Shown in pieces: positions 1 through 8,236 of a stretch of 64,000 bases of DNA. The stretch covers positions 1 through 64,000 of the forward strand of contig JAJRPN010000010.1 of the NCBI GenBank assembly GCA_024280755.1, read 5' to 3'. The stretch is from Planctomycetota bacterium. GTDB taxonomy: Bacteria; Planctomycetota; Phycisphaerae; Phycisphaerales; UBA1924. Numbering within the stretch: the first letter of the stretch is position 1; every line of letters starts with the position of its first letter. The notes beneath the pieces were generated by a model. It ran no database searches. It was not told the DNA's origin and was given only the letters and a program-made list of their open reading frames with translations. The position numbers and the translations under genes are program-made.

Positions 1-38
1 CCAGCACCGGAAACTCGGATTACCCGGGTCGTCAATCA

Positions 39-83
39 CCCACCAGAGGCCTGCTCCGCTACGCTCCGCAGGCCTCTGGTGGG
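39..83. repeat. 16-bp perfect inverted repeat (REP-like hairpin)
   Basis: Positions 39-54 and 68-83 are exact reverse complements, separated by a 13-nt loop that is itself built from two TCCGC/CGCTCC-like halves. The hairpin lies just upstream of the truncated serine recombinase reading frame, where the missing catalytic half of that gene should be. It may be a dispersed palindromic repeat that marks the break point, or a terminator of whatever lies left of the window. I see no second copy in the window. Confidence 0.7.
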
Positions 84-106
84 ACAAAGGAACGCTACTG
101 CCCTAA

Positions 107-1441
107 CATAGGGAGTGGTACAGAATATGGGGGCAGGTCAATGTACTCGTAGATGATCTTGAACAAAACGGGGTCGATGTAATCAGTGTGACCGAGGGGA
201 CAAACGCCCTTGCTCGCGGTGTACAACTTGTTGTTGCGGCTGATTACAGCCGTGTGCTCGCAGAGCGAACACGAGCCGGACTGATTCAACGCCATAAGGA
301 GGGATGCTGGACAGGCGGCCCTCCACCCTACGGCTATCAAATTGTTGTAGGCGATGATGGTAAAAAGAGACTGGCTATAAATACGGAAGAAGAAAAAACG
401 GTACGGTTCATCTTTGAGACATACCTCAATGAATCAATTGGGTTCAAGGAAGTTGCTCGTCGCGTAAGACACCGCGGTGTGCCTACACGCCTTGGTGGGC
501 CTTGGGGATTCGGCACCGTTCGCAGCATACTCACAAATCGAATGCTTATCGGCGAAGTCCGCTACCTCCGTCGCAAGTTCAAACTGGATCGAAATACTGG
601 TCGCCGTGTTCCACATGCCAATGATTCAGATCAGCATATTATCAATCGTAATGACTCTCTTCGTATAATTGACGATTCGGTCTTTGAACGAGTTCAAGCA
701 CAGATTACCGTAAATGCGGCCAACCGACCGCGAGCAGCGAGAGAAATCAGACCCTTCACTCGGCATCTCTACTGCGGAGTTTGTGGAAGCGTTTACTACG
801 CACGCAAGAGTAAAAACGCAAAAGGCGAATATCGCTATTACGGCTGTGGTCGAAGGAACGCACAAGGACCAGAAGCGTGTAGCAACAGAGCCTCGTTGCG
901 TGAGGATCGGTTGATGATTCGCGTTCAAGAAGCGATGAGCTGCGTCTTCAACGATATGGATAGAGTACTTGCTGAAGCCGCTACCTTGGCTCAGCATACC
1001 CTCGAAATCAATCAAACCGAGTCCAAGGAATTGAAAACGAAAATCGCTGAGATTGATAAAATCATTATCAACCTCACGCGGCTACTCATTGACCCCGAAA
1101 TTGAGCCGATGGCCAAAAAATCGCTGAGCCGTCAGATCGCAGAATACGAAATGAGCCGTGAAGAGCTCGCCCAGGCTTTGCAATTGGTAGCAAACCAGGC
1201 ACTCCATGATGTTGATCAATTATTGTCTGACTGCAAACGAGCGTTTCTCGAAGCCAAGTCAGATTTTGCTGGCTTAATGTCTTCAGCCCAAATAAACCGC
1301 TTTATCGCAGAAGTTGTTGGCCCGCTGGTTGTTCTTCCAGATAGCCGAGTGATTCAAAAAGCAACCGCCCCTAAAATCGAAACTTTAGGGGCGGTGACAA
1401 TAGCGGGGGCTGGATTTGAACCAACGACCTCCGGGTTATGA
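107..1441 (+). pseudogene. Large serine recombinase, 5'-truncated remnant
   Basis: The reading frame is open from just after an in-frame TAA at 104-106; the first usable start is a GTG at 188. The first residues match the end of a resolvase domain (VDDLEQNGVDVISVTEG, then a long helix with ERTRAGL). Next comes a recombinase domain (GGPPPYGY, about residues 45-52 from the GTG), a four-Cys zinc ribbon (CGVCG...CGRR...ACSN, around 195-235) and a coiled coil (about 260-350). The catalytic N-terminal half with the nucleophilic serine is absent: only about 35 codons fit before the stop, where roughly 120 are expected. The last 25 or so codons run through a tRNA terminator hairpin and the antisense of a tRNA 3' end, so the C-terminus (FEPTTSGL) is accidental. 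I read this as a dead integrase of an older element at the same tRNA. An intact catalytic domain joined by a frameshift is unlikely, since a hairpin occupies that space. Confidence 0.8.
1356..1395 (-). terminator. Ancestral tRNA-fMet terminator, displaced by island insertion
   Basis: A 12-bp perfect stem (1364-1375 with 1384-1395, 8-nt loop) is followed on the minus strand by TTGCTTTTTG. It lies directly downstream of the duplicated tRNA 3' end in attL, exactly where the terminator of the minus-strand initiator tRNA would have been before the element integrated. It is now about 8 kb from the tRNA and sits inside the recombinase reading frame. Confidence 0.65.
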
Positions 1442-1442
1442 G
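1399..1442. repeat. attL: duplicated 3' part of tRNA-fMet
   Basis: 44 bp match 9578-9621 with two differences (1409 G versus A, 1425 C versus T). Beyond 1442 the similarity to the tRNA stops at once, so this copy is a partial tRNA that lacks the D arm and 5' acceptor strand. The stop codon of the recombinase remnant (1439-1441) lies in the complement of the CAT anticodon region. Confidence 0.92.
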
Positions 1443-1799
1443 GCAGTCAGATCCGTTTTCCGCAAAGTCAGTAAATGACAGATGTTACGCAATACCAAGC
1501 AGATACGATTCTGCTTGTTCGTGTCCATACTACCCATAATGGCCATGCTGTGTATCTCGTAGGGTACCAAATAGGGTACATATTTTCAGTTAAAGCATCG
1601 AACCCCACCACTGCCACAACCCGAATAGCCCAAACACAAAATGGCTACCTTCTAGGAGCATTCCAACCCATTGCCCGTCGCCAGACTCCCGGGTGATGGG
1701 CTGGAATGCGTGATTGCTCAAATTAAGTTCATTTTTCACACTCTTTCATTTGCTTTCATTTGTAGATCCCGATACACTCCTGATAACTAGGAGTACATC
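1443..1799. other. Non-coding left end of the island
   Basis: I see no convincing gene here. A short open frame at 1475-1696 has no ribosome-binding site and an unconvincing translation. The stretch holds the left GGGTAC repeat (1561-1580). Just before the first island gene is a T-rich tract with TTTCATTTGCTTTCATTTG (about 1744-1762), probably promoter or operator sequence for the RHH gene. A double-stranded or integration host factor site could also be here, but I cannot define one. Confidence 0.5.
1561..1580. promoter_or_regulatory. Candidate integrase arm-type site, left
   Basis: AGGGTAC, a short A/T spacer and AGGGTACA form a 20-bp tandem motif that recurs with one change at 9496-9515 near the other end, in the same orientation. 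It lies about 120 bp inside attL. Position and symmetry suggest binding sites for the integrase N-terminal domain or the excisionase-like protein. Confidence 0.6.
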
Positions 1800-2348
1800 A
1801 TGGCCAAGAGAAGCACAAAAACAGCAGCGAAAGCAGAGCAAACAACCACCTACAGCACAAGGTTGAGCAACGAGGAAAAACTGATTCTTGAGGAGGCCGC
1901 AGCAATTGCCGATGTCTCATCATCCAAGTTTATCCGAAATGCAACCCTTCAAGCCTCTTCGGAACTACTCAATGCTGCCGCGCCGAATGACCGAGCAGTC
2001 AAGACAAGCGCTCGCTTACTTGCCAAACAAATGCTTGAACTTCAATGCGAGATCAACTACCACGGGGACTACGCGGACTACGAAACCTCAAGAAATATAA
2101 TCCTCCAATCGTCTAGTGAGATTGATCTTCGATATCCAAACTTTAGCGAAGAACACGATGTCCAGTTTGTTGCACACTCTATAGCTCCCAAAGTGATGGA
2201 CAGAGCCCAAATCAATCGGCTCATTAAAGTCGCCCAGAACTGTCCTCACGCCTTCGTGGAAGCACTTGTCAACGAACTCCAAGGGCGCGTCGATGACGAA
2301 CCCGATTTCACTCCACGCGTTGACATAGGGTCGATCATAAAAGATTAA
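1800..2348 (+). CDS. Ribbon-helix-helix DNA-binding protein, island-encoded
   Basis: 182 residues with a good AGGAG ribosome-binding site ahead of the ATG. The first 20 residues are basic (KRSTKTAAKAEQ). Residues about 17-50 (TYSTRLSNEEKLILEEAAAIADVSSSKFIRNATLQ) have the shape of a ribbon-helix-helix fold: a short strand TYSTRLS and two helices, as in DUF1778/CopG or MobC-like proteins. The remaining 130 residues are acidic and helical and I do not recognise them. It is the first gene of the plus-strand replication module and is followed after about 110 bp by the ssDNA-binding-like gene. Likely roles are repressor of this module or an accessory protein bound at the replication origin. The N-terminal fold call is moderate; the exact role is inference from context. 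Confidence 0.7.
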   Translation: MAKRSTKTAAKAEQTTTYSTRLSNEEKLILEEAAAIADVSSSKFIRNATLQASSELLNAAAPNDRAVKTSARLLAKQMLELQCEINYHGDYADYETSRNIILQSSSEIDLRYPNFSEEHDVQFVAHSIAPKVMDRAQINRLIKVAQNCPHAFVEALVNELQGRVDDEPDFTPRVDIGSIIKD

Positions 2349-2459
2349 GCCTCGGGTTCGGTTCTGAAAGGAATCGGGCTCTTTTTCACAAACAGCAACG
2401 AAAGTAGAACACTGCCCTTGTTGGGCGTGCGCGATCGTTGCACATACATGGAGACACGA

Positions 2460-2720
2460 ATGTCAACCAATAGCAAAGTACCATCATGGTCAATCTCAGG
2501 AATCTGCACTGAAACACGCGAGCTAAAAACCAAGGAAGGATCAATCTGGATGTATGTCATCAAGCTCATGGCAATGGGCGGGATCTATGAACTTCAAACA
2601 CGCGACGACCAAATGTTTAAGCAGTTCGGCGAAGGCGGCGAGTACCTGGTGTCAGGAACCTTTGACCACTTCAATGGCAAAATTCGCTTTGCACTTCAGA
2701 ATATGAAAACAGCGAGCTAA
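2460..2720 (+). CDS. Small OB-fold-like ssDNA-binding protein
   Basis: 86 residues. I chose ATG 2460 because GGAGA sits 5-6 bases upstream; an upstream ATG at 2418 has no such site and would overlap the leader. The chain is mostly beta strands: WSISGICTETRELKTK, SIWMYVIKLMAMGG, IYELQTRD, GGEYLVSGTFDHFNGKIRFALQ. This is the strand pattern of a small oligonucleotide-binding fold, comparable with single-strand binding proteins of filamentous phages and small plasmids. It ends 3 bp before the HUH Rep gene. Since rolling-circle replication makes single strands, a protein that coats them fits this position. Length and fold agree with a G5P-type protein, but sequence alone does not prove DNA binding. 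Confidence 0.65.
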   Translation: MSTNSKVPSWSISGICTETRELKTKEGSIWMYVIKLMAMGGIYELQTRDDQMFKQFGEGGEYLVSGTFDHFNGKIRFALQNMKTAS

Positions 2721-2723
2721 ATC

Positions 2724-3626
2724 ATGCTGAGCAGCACCCTCAGAGTAAGGCGTGGCGGCGCTCGAAGCTGGCTGGACTACCAATGGTCTAGAGCCTTCGG
2801 CGCACGCCTTGCTGCTCGCCTTGAAGAACGATGCCAAGGTGAGCGAGGTGTGTTTATCACGCTCACATATCAACGAGATCAGTATGACAATCCGAAGGAA
2901 CTCTACCAACTCGCTTCTGAGAAGAAGCATGTCGCCGAGTTTATGAAAAGGCTATCGCGTTATCTTGGCGAAAAACTATCTGGTAGATGGATCTGCAAGC
3001 TTGAGTTCCAAGAGGGCGGCTGGGTGCATTGGCACCTCATCCTGCTTGAGACCACTCGCATCGAGCACAGTGAACTTGAGCGGCTCTGGGGACACGGCTT
3101 TGTGTGGGTCGAACGCATGAACCCAAAGAACATCAAGTACATGGCGAAGTATGTAGCCAAAGGCGATGGATTCCCCGCGTTCCTTTATGCTGAGAAACCA
3201 AGATCAGTAAAGATCATCAGAACCAGTAAAGGATTCTGGAATGAGCCTCCCGCGAAAAGGCCACCCCCGAAGCCCAAAGATGAGCAGTTCCAACTTGATG
3301 CGTATAGACCTATCGGGGAGAGCTTGCGTATTGCTGACTCTACGACGGTCGTCGTGAACGACGAGGGACAGTACCGCTCATTCAAGAAGCCGTTGGATCA
3401 AGTTATCAGTGAACTAACTGATTCAGGCTACAAGGTTGTTTCAAGAAATGGAGCATGGCTGGAACTGGAACGCGATGCTGGGCGCAGCGGCGCAAGCCGC
3501 CGCCCAGCTCGCCTTCACTTGATAAGAAGACAAAATCGTGGAAGTCCGAGTGGTGTGGAAGCGTGGCCTGAATGGCTTATCCAGTGCCTAACTGAAACGC
3601 TCGATGTTCACCGGAGGCTGGCATGA
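2724..3626 (+). CDS. HUH rolling-circle replication initiator (G2P/ORF2-like Rep)
   Basis: 300 residues carrying the three motifs of HUH endonucleases in order: FITLTY (44-49, motif I), VHWHLIL with His102 and His104 (metal-binding HUH motif), and YMAKYVAK with Tyr139 and Tyr143 (nucleophile candidates). Such proteins nick one strand at a double-strand origin, stay bound to the 5' end through tyrosine and start rolling-circle replication. The size and motif spacing resemble replication proteins of filamentous phages and of small satellite elements more than conjugative relaxases. Residues about 170-210 are proline- and lysine-rich, and the C-terminal 90 residues are unrecognised. The stop overlaps the start of the next gene (ATGA at 3623). 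Together with the preceding ssDNA-binding-like gene it suggests the excised circle can replicate. Confidence 0.8.
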   Translation: MLSSTLRVRRGGARSWLDYQWSRAFGARLAARLEERCQGERGVFITLTYQRDQYDNPKELYQLASEKKHVAEFMKRLSRYLGEKLSGRWICKLEFQEGGWVHWHLILLETTRIEHSELERLWGHGFVWVERMNPKNIKYMAKYVAKGDGFPAFLYAEKPRSVKIIRTSKGFWNEPPAKRPPPKPKDEQFQLDAYRPIGESLRIADSTTVVVNDEGQYRSFKKPLDQVISELTDSGYKVVSRNGAWLELERDAGRSGASRRPARLHLIRRQNRGSPSGVEAWPEWLIQCLTETLDVHRRLA

Positions 3627-3832
3627 GCAAGAAGAAATCCATAACCAGCATCAAGTCCGTATTCATCTCACCAAACGAGTTGGCGATGCGTTGGTCATGC
3701 TCACGATCGAGTGTTGACCGAATACTTCGCAGAGCTGGCATCAGCCGTGTGTGCCTTGGTGATGGAGTCCGTGGCATGGTGCGATTCATCCGAGAGGAGG
3801 TGGAAAACTTCGAAAAGAGCAGGCGGGTATAA
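3623..3832 (+). CDS. Excisionase-like helix-turn-helix protein
   Basis: 69 residues, translationally coupled to Rep by an ATGA overlap. Residues about 14-55 (FISPNELAMRWSCSRSSVDRILRRAGISRV...VRFIREEVENF) match the small winged-helix fold of MerR/excisionase proteins: a helix-turn-helix that starts with SPNELAxxWxxSRSSV, a short wing, and a final helix that often reads FxxxEVExF. In an island with a tyrosine integrase such a protein commonly bends DNA and steers recombination towards excision. It may also regulate transcription. The basic C-terminus (EKSRRV) is consistent with DNA binding. Confidence 0.7.
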   Translation: MSKKKSITSIKSVFISPNELAMRWSCSRSSVDRILRRAGISRVCLGDGVRGMVRFIREEVENFEKSRRV

Positions 3833-3858
3833 CCGCCACATAAATCTTTACCCCGCAC

Positions 3859-3889
3859 CCACCCTAGCATTGCAAGTCCGCTGGGGTGG
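3859..3889. terminator. Hairpin between convergent island operons
   Basis: A 10-bp stem (3859-3868 with 3880-3889, one G-T pair) with an 11-nt loop lies between the stop of the HTH gene and the stop of res. The T-tracts on either side are weak, so it could be a poor bidirectional terminator. Confidence 0.5.
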
Positions 3890-3895
3890 ATGTAA

Positions 3896-6433
3896 TTACA
3901 CCAATAAATCACTGAGGATGTCTTGCCAATCTCGCCCTAAGTCTTCCACTTCATCGAGCACTTGGAATCTAAATTGATGATCCTTAAAATCGTCACCTAG
4001 TTGCTGCCAAGTCACACGGTTGCCAGCTTTCTCAAAATACTCGGCAACTCTTCGTTTGTATTCTGTGTCTGTATTCCCAAGAAGATGTTCCCCCTTGCTT
4101 TCGAGTACCAATACATCGTGAATTTCATGCCCACTCACATCATCTCGTTTTATCACAAAATCGGGCCGCACTCGTTCTCTACGAGGGCCTTGGATGGCAA
4201 AATGCTCTGCCCCAACCAAGTTGCGATACCACCATAGAACTTGCTCTTGCCGGTCGAGACATAGTGCCACGGCTCGTTCATATTGATTTTCGGTTTCATC
4301 TTCGACATAGTCAAAGAGAGACTTAGCTATCACATCACCGTTACGATGTTCCATTCGTCGCCCAGTACGAATTTCAACTGAATCAGGAACCTCAAATCGG
4401 CAGTGTTTGCATTCCAAAAAGAAGCAAATTTGATCTTTCTTAAACATGTCCTCAAATGCTGCCTCGGTTTGCTTATTTACTTGGTCAATGATGAACCGCT
4501 CCATCTTCTCACGAACAACAAATTTGACTAAACCAAGTCTACCTTCCAACTTCAGTTCACTCGCACACAACCGCTTGTAAATAGCATACACAATTTGCCG
4601 AATCCGTTTAAAACTCAAAAAATTGACTGGCAATCCGGCTGCCATCCATGCCAATACCTGCTCATCTGATTCTAAAAGATCAACTTCTGTATCATCCTTC
4701 TTCTCTAAATCTCCACCAATAGTTACCGAATAAAACTGATCGTGAGCTTCTGCAAGAGCATCATCAAGGCTCCAGTTTATTTTGGAATACTCAAACTTAC
4801 CTACATCAACCCTCGCCACCAAATGACGAAAATAATCTAGCGGCTCAATACCCTTCCCATTCCGTACACAGAATCGAGGCAGGTAAACTTTTCCTTCAAA
4901 TGGCTTTTTGTAAAGCGAAGTGAATTCTGTACGCAAACGAATTATCCGCTTTGTCTCTTCTTCTGCAGTACCGCCTGTAGATATAGCAGATTCCAAATCA
5001 CCTTCATAGCCTTCTTTTTCAAGAGCTGACTTTACCTGCTTAGAAACAGCAGCAGCCGTAGCTCTCAAACAATACACATAGCACTGGTTCAAATCATCAA
5101 TCGGAGTCCTTGCCTGGAACGGCTGACGCAGAACCCGACCTATTAGCTGTGTCATAGCCCGCTCGCTACCAGTATTGTCGAGGGATACGAGAATGTATGC
5201 AAAAGGACAATCCCATCCTTCTTGAAGGGCAGACTTGGTGATGATCCATTCCACTGGGCAACCTTCATCCATTAGATCTGTATGCTCGACCAAATCGTCT
5301 TTATCTGATGACTTGATTGCAATTGCTTGCTCTGAAACACCTAACCGCTGGATTAAATGTTCTTTCACATCCTCGGCGTGAATTAATTTGCTGTCACGCT
5401 GATCTTTACCAGTCCGTTGAACTTGCACGAGCACAATTGGGCGAATCAGTTTTTCAATCTGACCATTTTCAATCAAAGTGACAGCCTTATCCCCCAAAGA
5501 ATCACGCTTGTCTCTGGCTCTCGTCAAAAGATCCTTCCAGTCCTTTGCGCCACTCACCGCAATATTCATTGGTAGCTTAATCATTTCTTCGTCAAGCAAC
5601 TCTTGACCTGTTGCTCTACTAATGATATTCGCGCTTCTATTTGGTGTAGCAGACAACTCAAGAATGGCAGAAGCATTGAAAGCCCGCAGGGTCTTTTGTG
5701 CCAAATCACTGGTTGCTTTATGCCCTTCATCCAACACGACTGCGGGACGACACAGCTTTACAAGATTGCCGACACTTGTTTTTACAAGATGACGGTTGGT
5801 ATCCGCATCATCCTCGATCATGTCGAGATTTGGGCATTTCTCTTTGAGCTTCTTGTGTGCCGCCGGATCATCTTCAGGAGGAAAATGCATTGTGATATTT
5901 CCGCCGGAATCCTTGAAGAATTTTAACTGATCCTTTGTTTCTCTATTCGTACTCGCAAGCTGTAATACTAGAATGTTCAAGCATGACCGAAGTTGGCTCG
6001 GTGTCATGCGAACAATGTCAGTCTTTTCCCAAAGCTCTATTTTCCGACTAATCGAATGCTCAAGCATTGTCCGAAGGAGGCCGCCACGGTCACGAAGATT
6101 CCGGAGCGTATCTCTATAAATTTGACTAGATGGCACTATCCACAAAACTAAACCAGCACCGTTCCGATCTGCCAATATTGTCTGCATGACTGACCCAAGC
6201 ATCTGGGTGGCGAGCAGCGTCTTCCCACCTCCAGTCGGGACTTTGATGCACAGCCGTGGCAAATCATTTCCAAGGCCATTCTCATCAGGTGTATAAACCC
6301 CCTTCACCCCTGCACGCCGCCATGCCTCCTGAGATGCATATCGCCCACGCCCGGCATCCCGTTCCTCGGCAAGGAGTTGAAGATAATCGTGAACTTCACG
6401 CACGATCCGCTCTTGATAATCTTTTAGATACAT
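3896..6433 (-). CDS. res: Type III restriction enzyme, Res subunit
   Basis: 845 residues. Superfamily 2 helicase motifs appear in order: Walker A VPTGGGKT (65-72), DEGH (235-238), SATPN (261-265) and, further on, QLIGRVLRQP (motif VI). A C-terminal PD-(D/E)xK nuclease core follows: RPDF with Pro757-Asp758, and LESKG with Glu778 and Lys780. Type III enzymes hydrolyse ATP while sliding from an unmethylated recognition site and cleave when two complexes are suitably oriented. Length is a little under the usual 900-1000 residues, but all motifs are present. The gene starts 12 bp after the stop of mod, and an AAGGCGG ribosome-binding site lies in the short gap. The two genes form one transcription unit with mod first, the usual order. 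Confidence 0.93.
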   Translation of the reverse strand: MYLKDYQERIVREVHDYLQLLAEERDAGRGRYASQEAWRRAGVKGVYTPDENGLGNDLPRLCIKVPTGGGKTLLATQMLGSVMQTILADRNGAGLVLWIVPSSQIYRDTLRNLRDRGGLLRTMLEHSISRKIELWEKTDIVRMTPSQLRSCLNILVLQLASTNRETKDQLKFFKDSGGNITMHFPPEDDPAAHKKLKEKCPNLDMIEDDADTNRHLVKTSVGNLVKLCRPAVVLDEGHKATSDLAQKTLRAFNASAILELSATPNRSANIISRATGQELLDEEMIKLPMNIAVSGAKDWKDLLTRARDKRDSLGDKAVTLIENGQIEKLIRPIVLVQVQRTGKDQRDSKLIHAEDVKEHLIQRLGVSEQAIAIKSSDKDDLVEHTDLMDEGCPVEWIITKSALQEGWDCPFAYILVSLDNTGSERAMTQLIGRVLRQPFQARTPIDDLNQCYVYCLRATAAAVSKQVKSALEKEGYEGDLESAISTGGTAEEETKRIIRLRTEFTSLYKKPFEGKVYLPRFCVRNGKGIEPLDYFRHLVARVDVGKFEYSKINWSLDDALAEAHDQFYSVTIGGDLEKKDDTEVDLLESDEQVLAWMAAGLPVNFLSFKRIRQIVYAIYKRLCASELKLEGRLGLVKFVVREKMERFIIDQVNKQTEAAFEDMFKKDQICFFLECKHCRFEVPDSVEIRTGRRMEHRNGDVIAKSLFDYVEDETENQYERAVALCLDRQEQVLWWYRNLVGAEHFAIQGPRRERVRPDFVIKRDDVSGHEIHDVLVLESKGEHLLGNTDTEYKRRVAEYFEKAGNRVTWQQLGDDFKDHQFRFQVLDEVEDLGRDWQDILSDLLV

Positions 6434-6445
6434 GAATTCGCCGCC

Positions 6446-8158
6446 TTACTTGAGATTGAATGGCACGATCATTGTGCGAATACGCTTGCCATGTTCCCGT
6501 TCCCAAGCACGAAGTTGATCACGATGAATCCATATCTTCTCGGCGTATACAACAAGCTCATGATTCGGATCGTTTGCAGCCACATCATTCAAGAATACTG
6601 TATCAACGCCTGCGTCAAGTTTGTCATTGGGTGAATAGAGCAAGTAGTAGCTTCGCTTACCATGCTCACCGATTCGCCCTGTTTTCTTATCAAACCCTTT
6701 GTTCTTACGCCGATCGGATCCAAGCCATTGCTGGCTAGTCTCGGTATAGAAAATGTAAGCTGCAATGTCATCAAATCCTGGGAGATCATCGCCGAGATCG
6801 CGGTAGTCACCGAAGAGTGGTTGATCGCTCACACGGATGTAGGACATATCTCCTCCCATCCCTTTCACTTTGATCGTTTCGCTACCTCCACCTCGCTTTG
6901 GCTTTGAATAACTGTACCCTTTGATTGCTTTTTTCACACGCTCGCGAGTGACGCTTTTACAAATATTCAACCCGCCATCCATGTCCTTTTTACTGTCATG
7001 TTTTTGTTGAATCAAAATGAACTGGCGATTCCCCTCGTCAGAATCATTTAGTGATAGAACCGCATGAGCCGTTGTACCTGATCCTCCAGTGCAGTCCAAA
7101 ATAAGAGCATCAGGGCCACAACAAACATCTAGTAATCGCGAAACAAATGCTGTGAGCTTTGGAAAATCAAACAACCGTTTCCCAAGAATTTGATCGACTT
7201 CATCCGCGCCAGATTGCCCTTTGACATTGGCCCAGAAACTAGACTCCGGCATCCGCTCGGAAGTCTCAGTTAGAAATCGTTTTTTACGGGGATTACCGGT
7301 ATTTGAATCATTCGGCCAAGAGATACGATTATCCAAAATCATCTGGCCAAGCACATCCTTCTCAACGCGCCAACCTCGCGATGCATCCGGTTGATATTTG
7401 TCACCAGTCTCAGGATTAACAATAACATAGTGTAGGTTCGGTCGGCTTTTAGCAGTTGCCATACCGAGTAGGGGATCCGTCGTGTATACCCCTCTAGAAT
7501 CATCGTCCGGATTATCAAAATCTGAACGATCAATAGTCCGCCCATACCACGCACCTGAGGTAGTTTTGCGGTACACAAGAACATACTCATGATCTACTGA
7601 TAGCCGTGTCTTCTTTCGGTTGTCCGTATTTCGTGTTTTCCAAGTGACCGCACCCATAAAATTGGATTCGGCATCTCCTGCAGGGCCGTTACCAAAGATC
7701 TCATCCATCATCAATCGCAGGTTGTGCATCTCATTGTCGTCGATGGAAACCATGATGATCCCATCATCGCTCAACAACTCTTTCAGTAGCTGCAACCGAG
7801 GATACATCATGCAGCACCATTTGTCGTGACGACAATAATCTTCGCCTTCCTTCCCAACGGTATCGCCAATCCATTCTTTGAACTGAGGCTGAGTCAGGTT
7901 GTCGTTATACACCCAGCCTTCATTTCCAGTGTTGTATGGCGGGTCGATATAAATACAGTTAATCCGCCGCGCATGAGTTGGCAAGAGCGCTTTGAGAGCG
8001 ATCAGACTATCACCCTCAATAATCAAATTGCCATCAAGTGACGGCTCCTGCCCCTTCTCGAGTACAGAATACTTTTTGATAAACTCCAGTGTGTGGTGAG
8101 GCACCGTATGGTGGTATGTCTCTACGACGGATTTCCCTTTGAAGTGCAGCGTTGGCAT
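6446..8158 (-). CDS. mod: Type III DNA adenine methyltransferase, Mod subunit
   Basis: 570 residues. The catalytic motif DPPY is at 72-75 (IDPPYNTG) and the AdoMet-binding motif DCTGGSGTT at about 355-363, so the order is catalytic motif first, as in the beta class of N6-adenine methyltransferases. Between them lies about 200 residues expected to carry target recognition (roughly 170-330), including basic patches such as NPRKKRF. Mod reads the asymmetric recognition site, methylates one strand and is also the specificity subunit for Res. The C-terminal 150 residues resemble the tail of type III Mod proteins. The gene has no simple-sequence repeat tract of the kind that causes phase variation. 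It is flanked by the integrase (78 bp upstream) and Res, so the system is island cargo. Confidence 0.93.
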   Translation of the reverse strand: MPTLHFKGKSVVETYHHTVPHHTLEFIKKYSVLEKGQEPSLDGNLIIEGDSLIALKALLPTHARRINCIYIDPPYNTGNEGWVYNDNLTQPQFKEWIGDTVGKEGEDYCRHDKWCCMMYPRLQLLKELLSDDGIIMVSIDDNEMHNLRLMMDEIFGNGPAGDAESNFMGAVTWKTRNTDNRKKTRLSVDHEYVLVYRKTTSGAWYGRTIDRSDFDNPDDDSRGVYTTDPLLGMATAKSRPNLHYVIVNPETGDKYQPDASRGWRVEKDVLGQMILDNRISWPNDSNTGNPRKKRFLTETSERMPESSFWANVKGQSGADEVDQILGKRLFDFPKLTAFVSRLLDVCCGPDALILDCTGGSGTTAHAVLSLNDSDEGNRQFILIQQKHDSKKDMDGGLNICKSVTRERVKKAIKGYSYSKPKRGGGSETIKVKGMGGDMSYIRVSDQPLFGDYRDLGDDLPGFDDIAAYIFYTETSQQWLGSDRRKNKGFDKKTGRIGEHGKRSYYLLYSPNDKLDAGVDTVFLNDVAANDPNHELVVYAEKIWIHRDQLRAWEREHGKRIRTMIVPFNLK

Positions 8159-8236
8159 TGGTCTGACCGTCCGTTCTCTTGTCTTATCAACTCAGTGGAG
8201 AAGCGTATCTTAGCCCCTTTTCATGGTATCGTGTTG

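Noticed and set aside
1475-1696. 73-codon open frame just inside attL
   Set aside because: No ribosome-binding site, odd composition, and it covers the GGGTAC arm site; better explained as non-coding island end.
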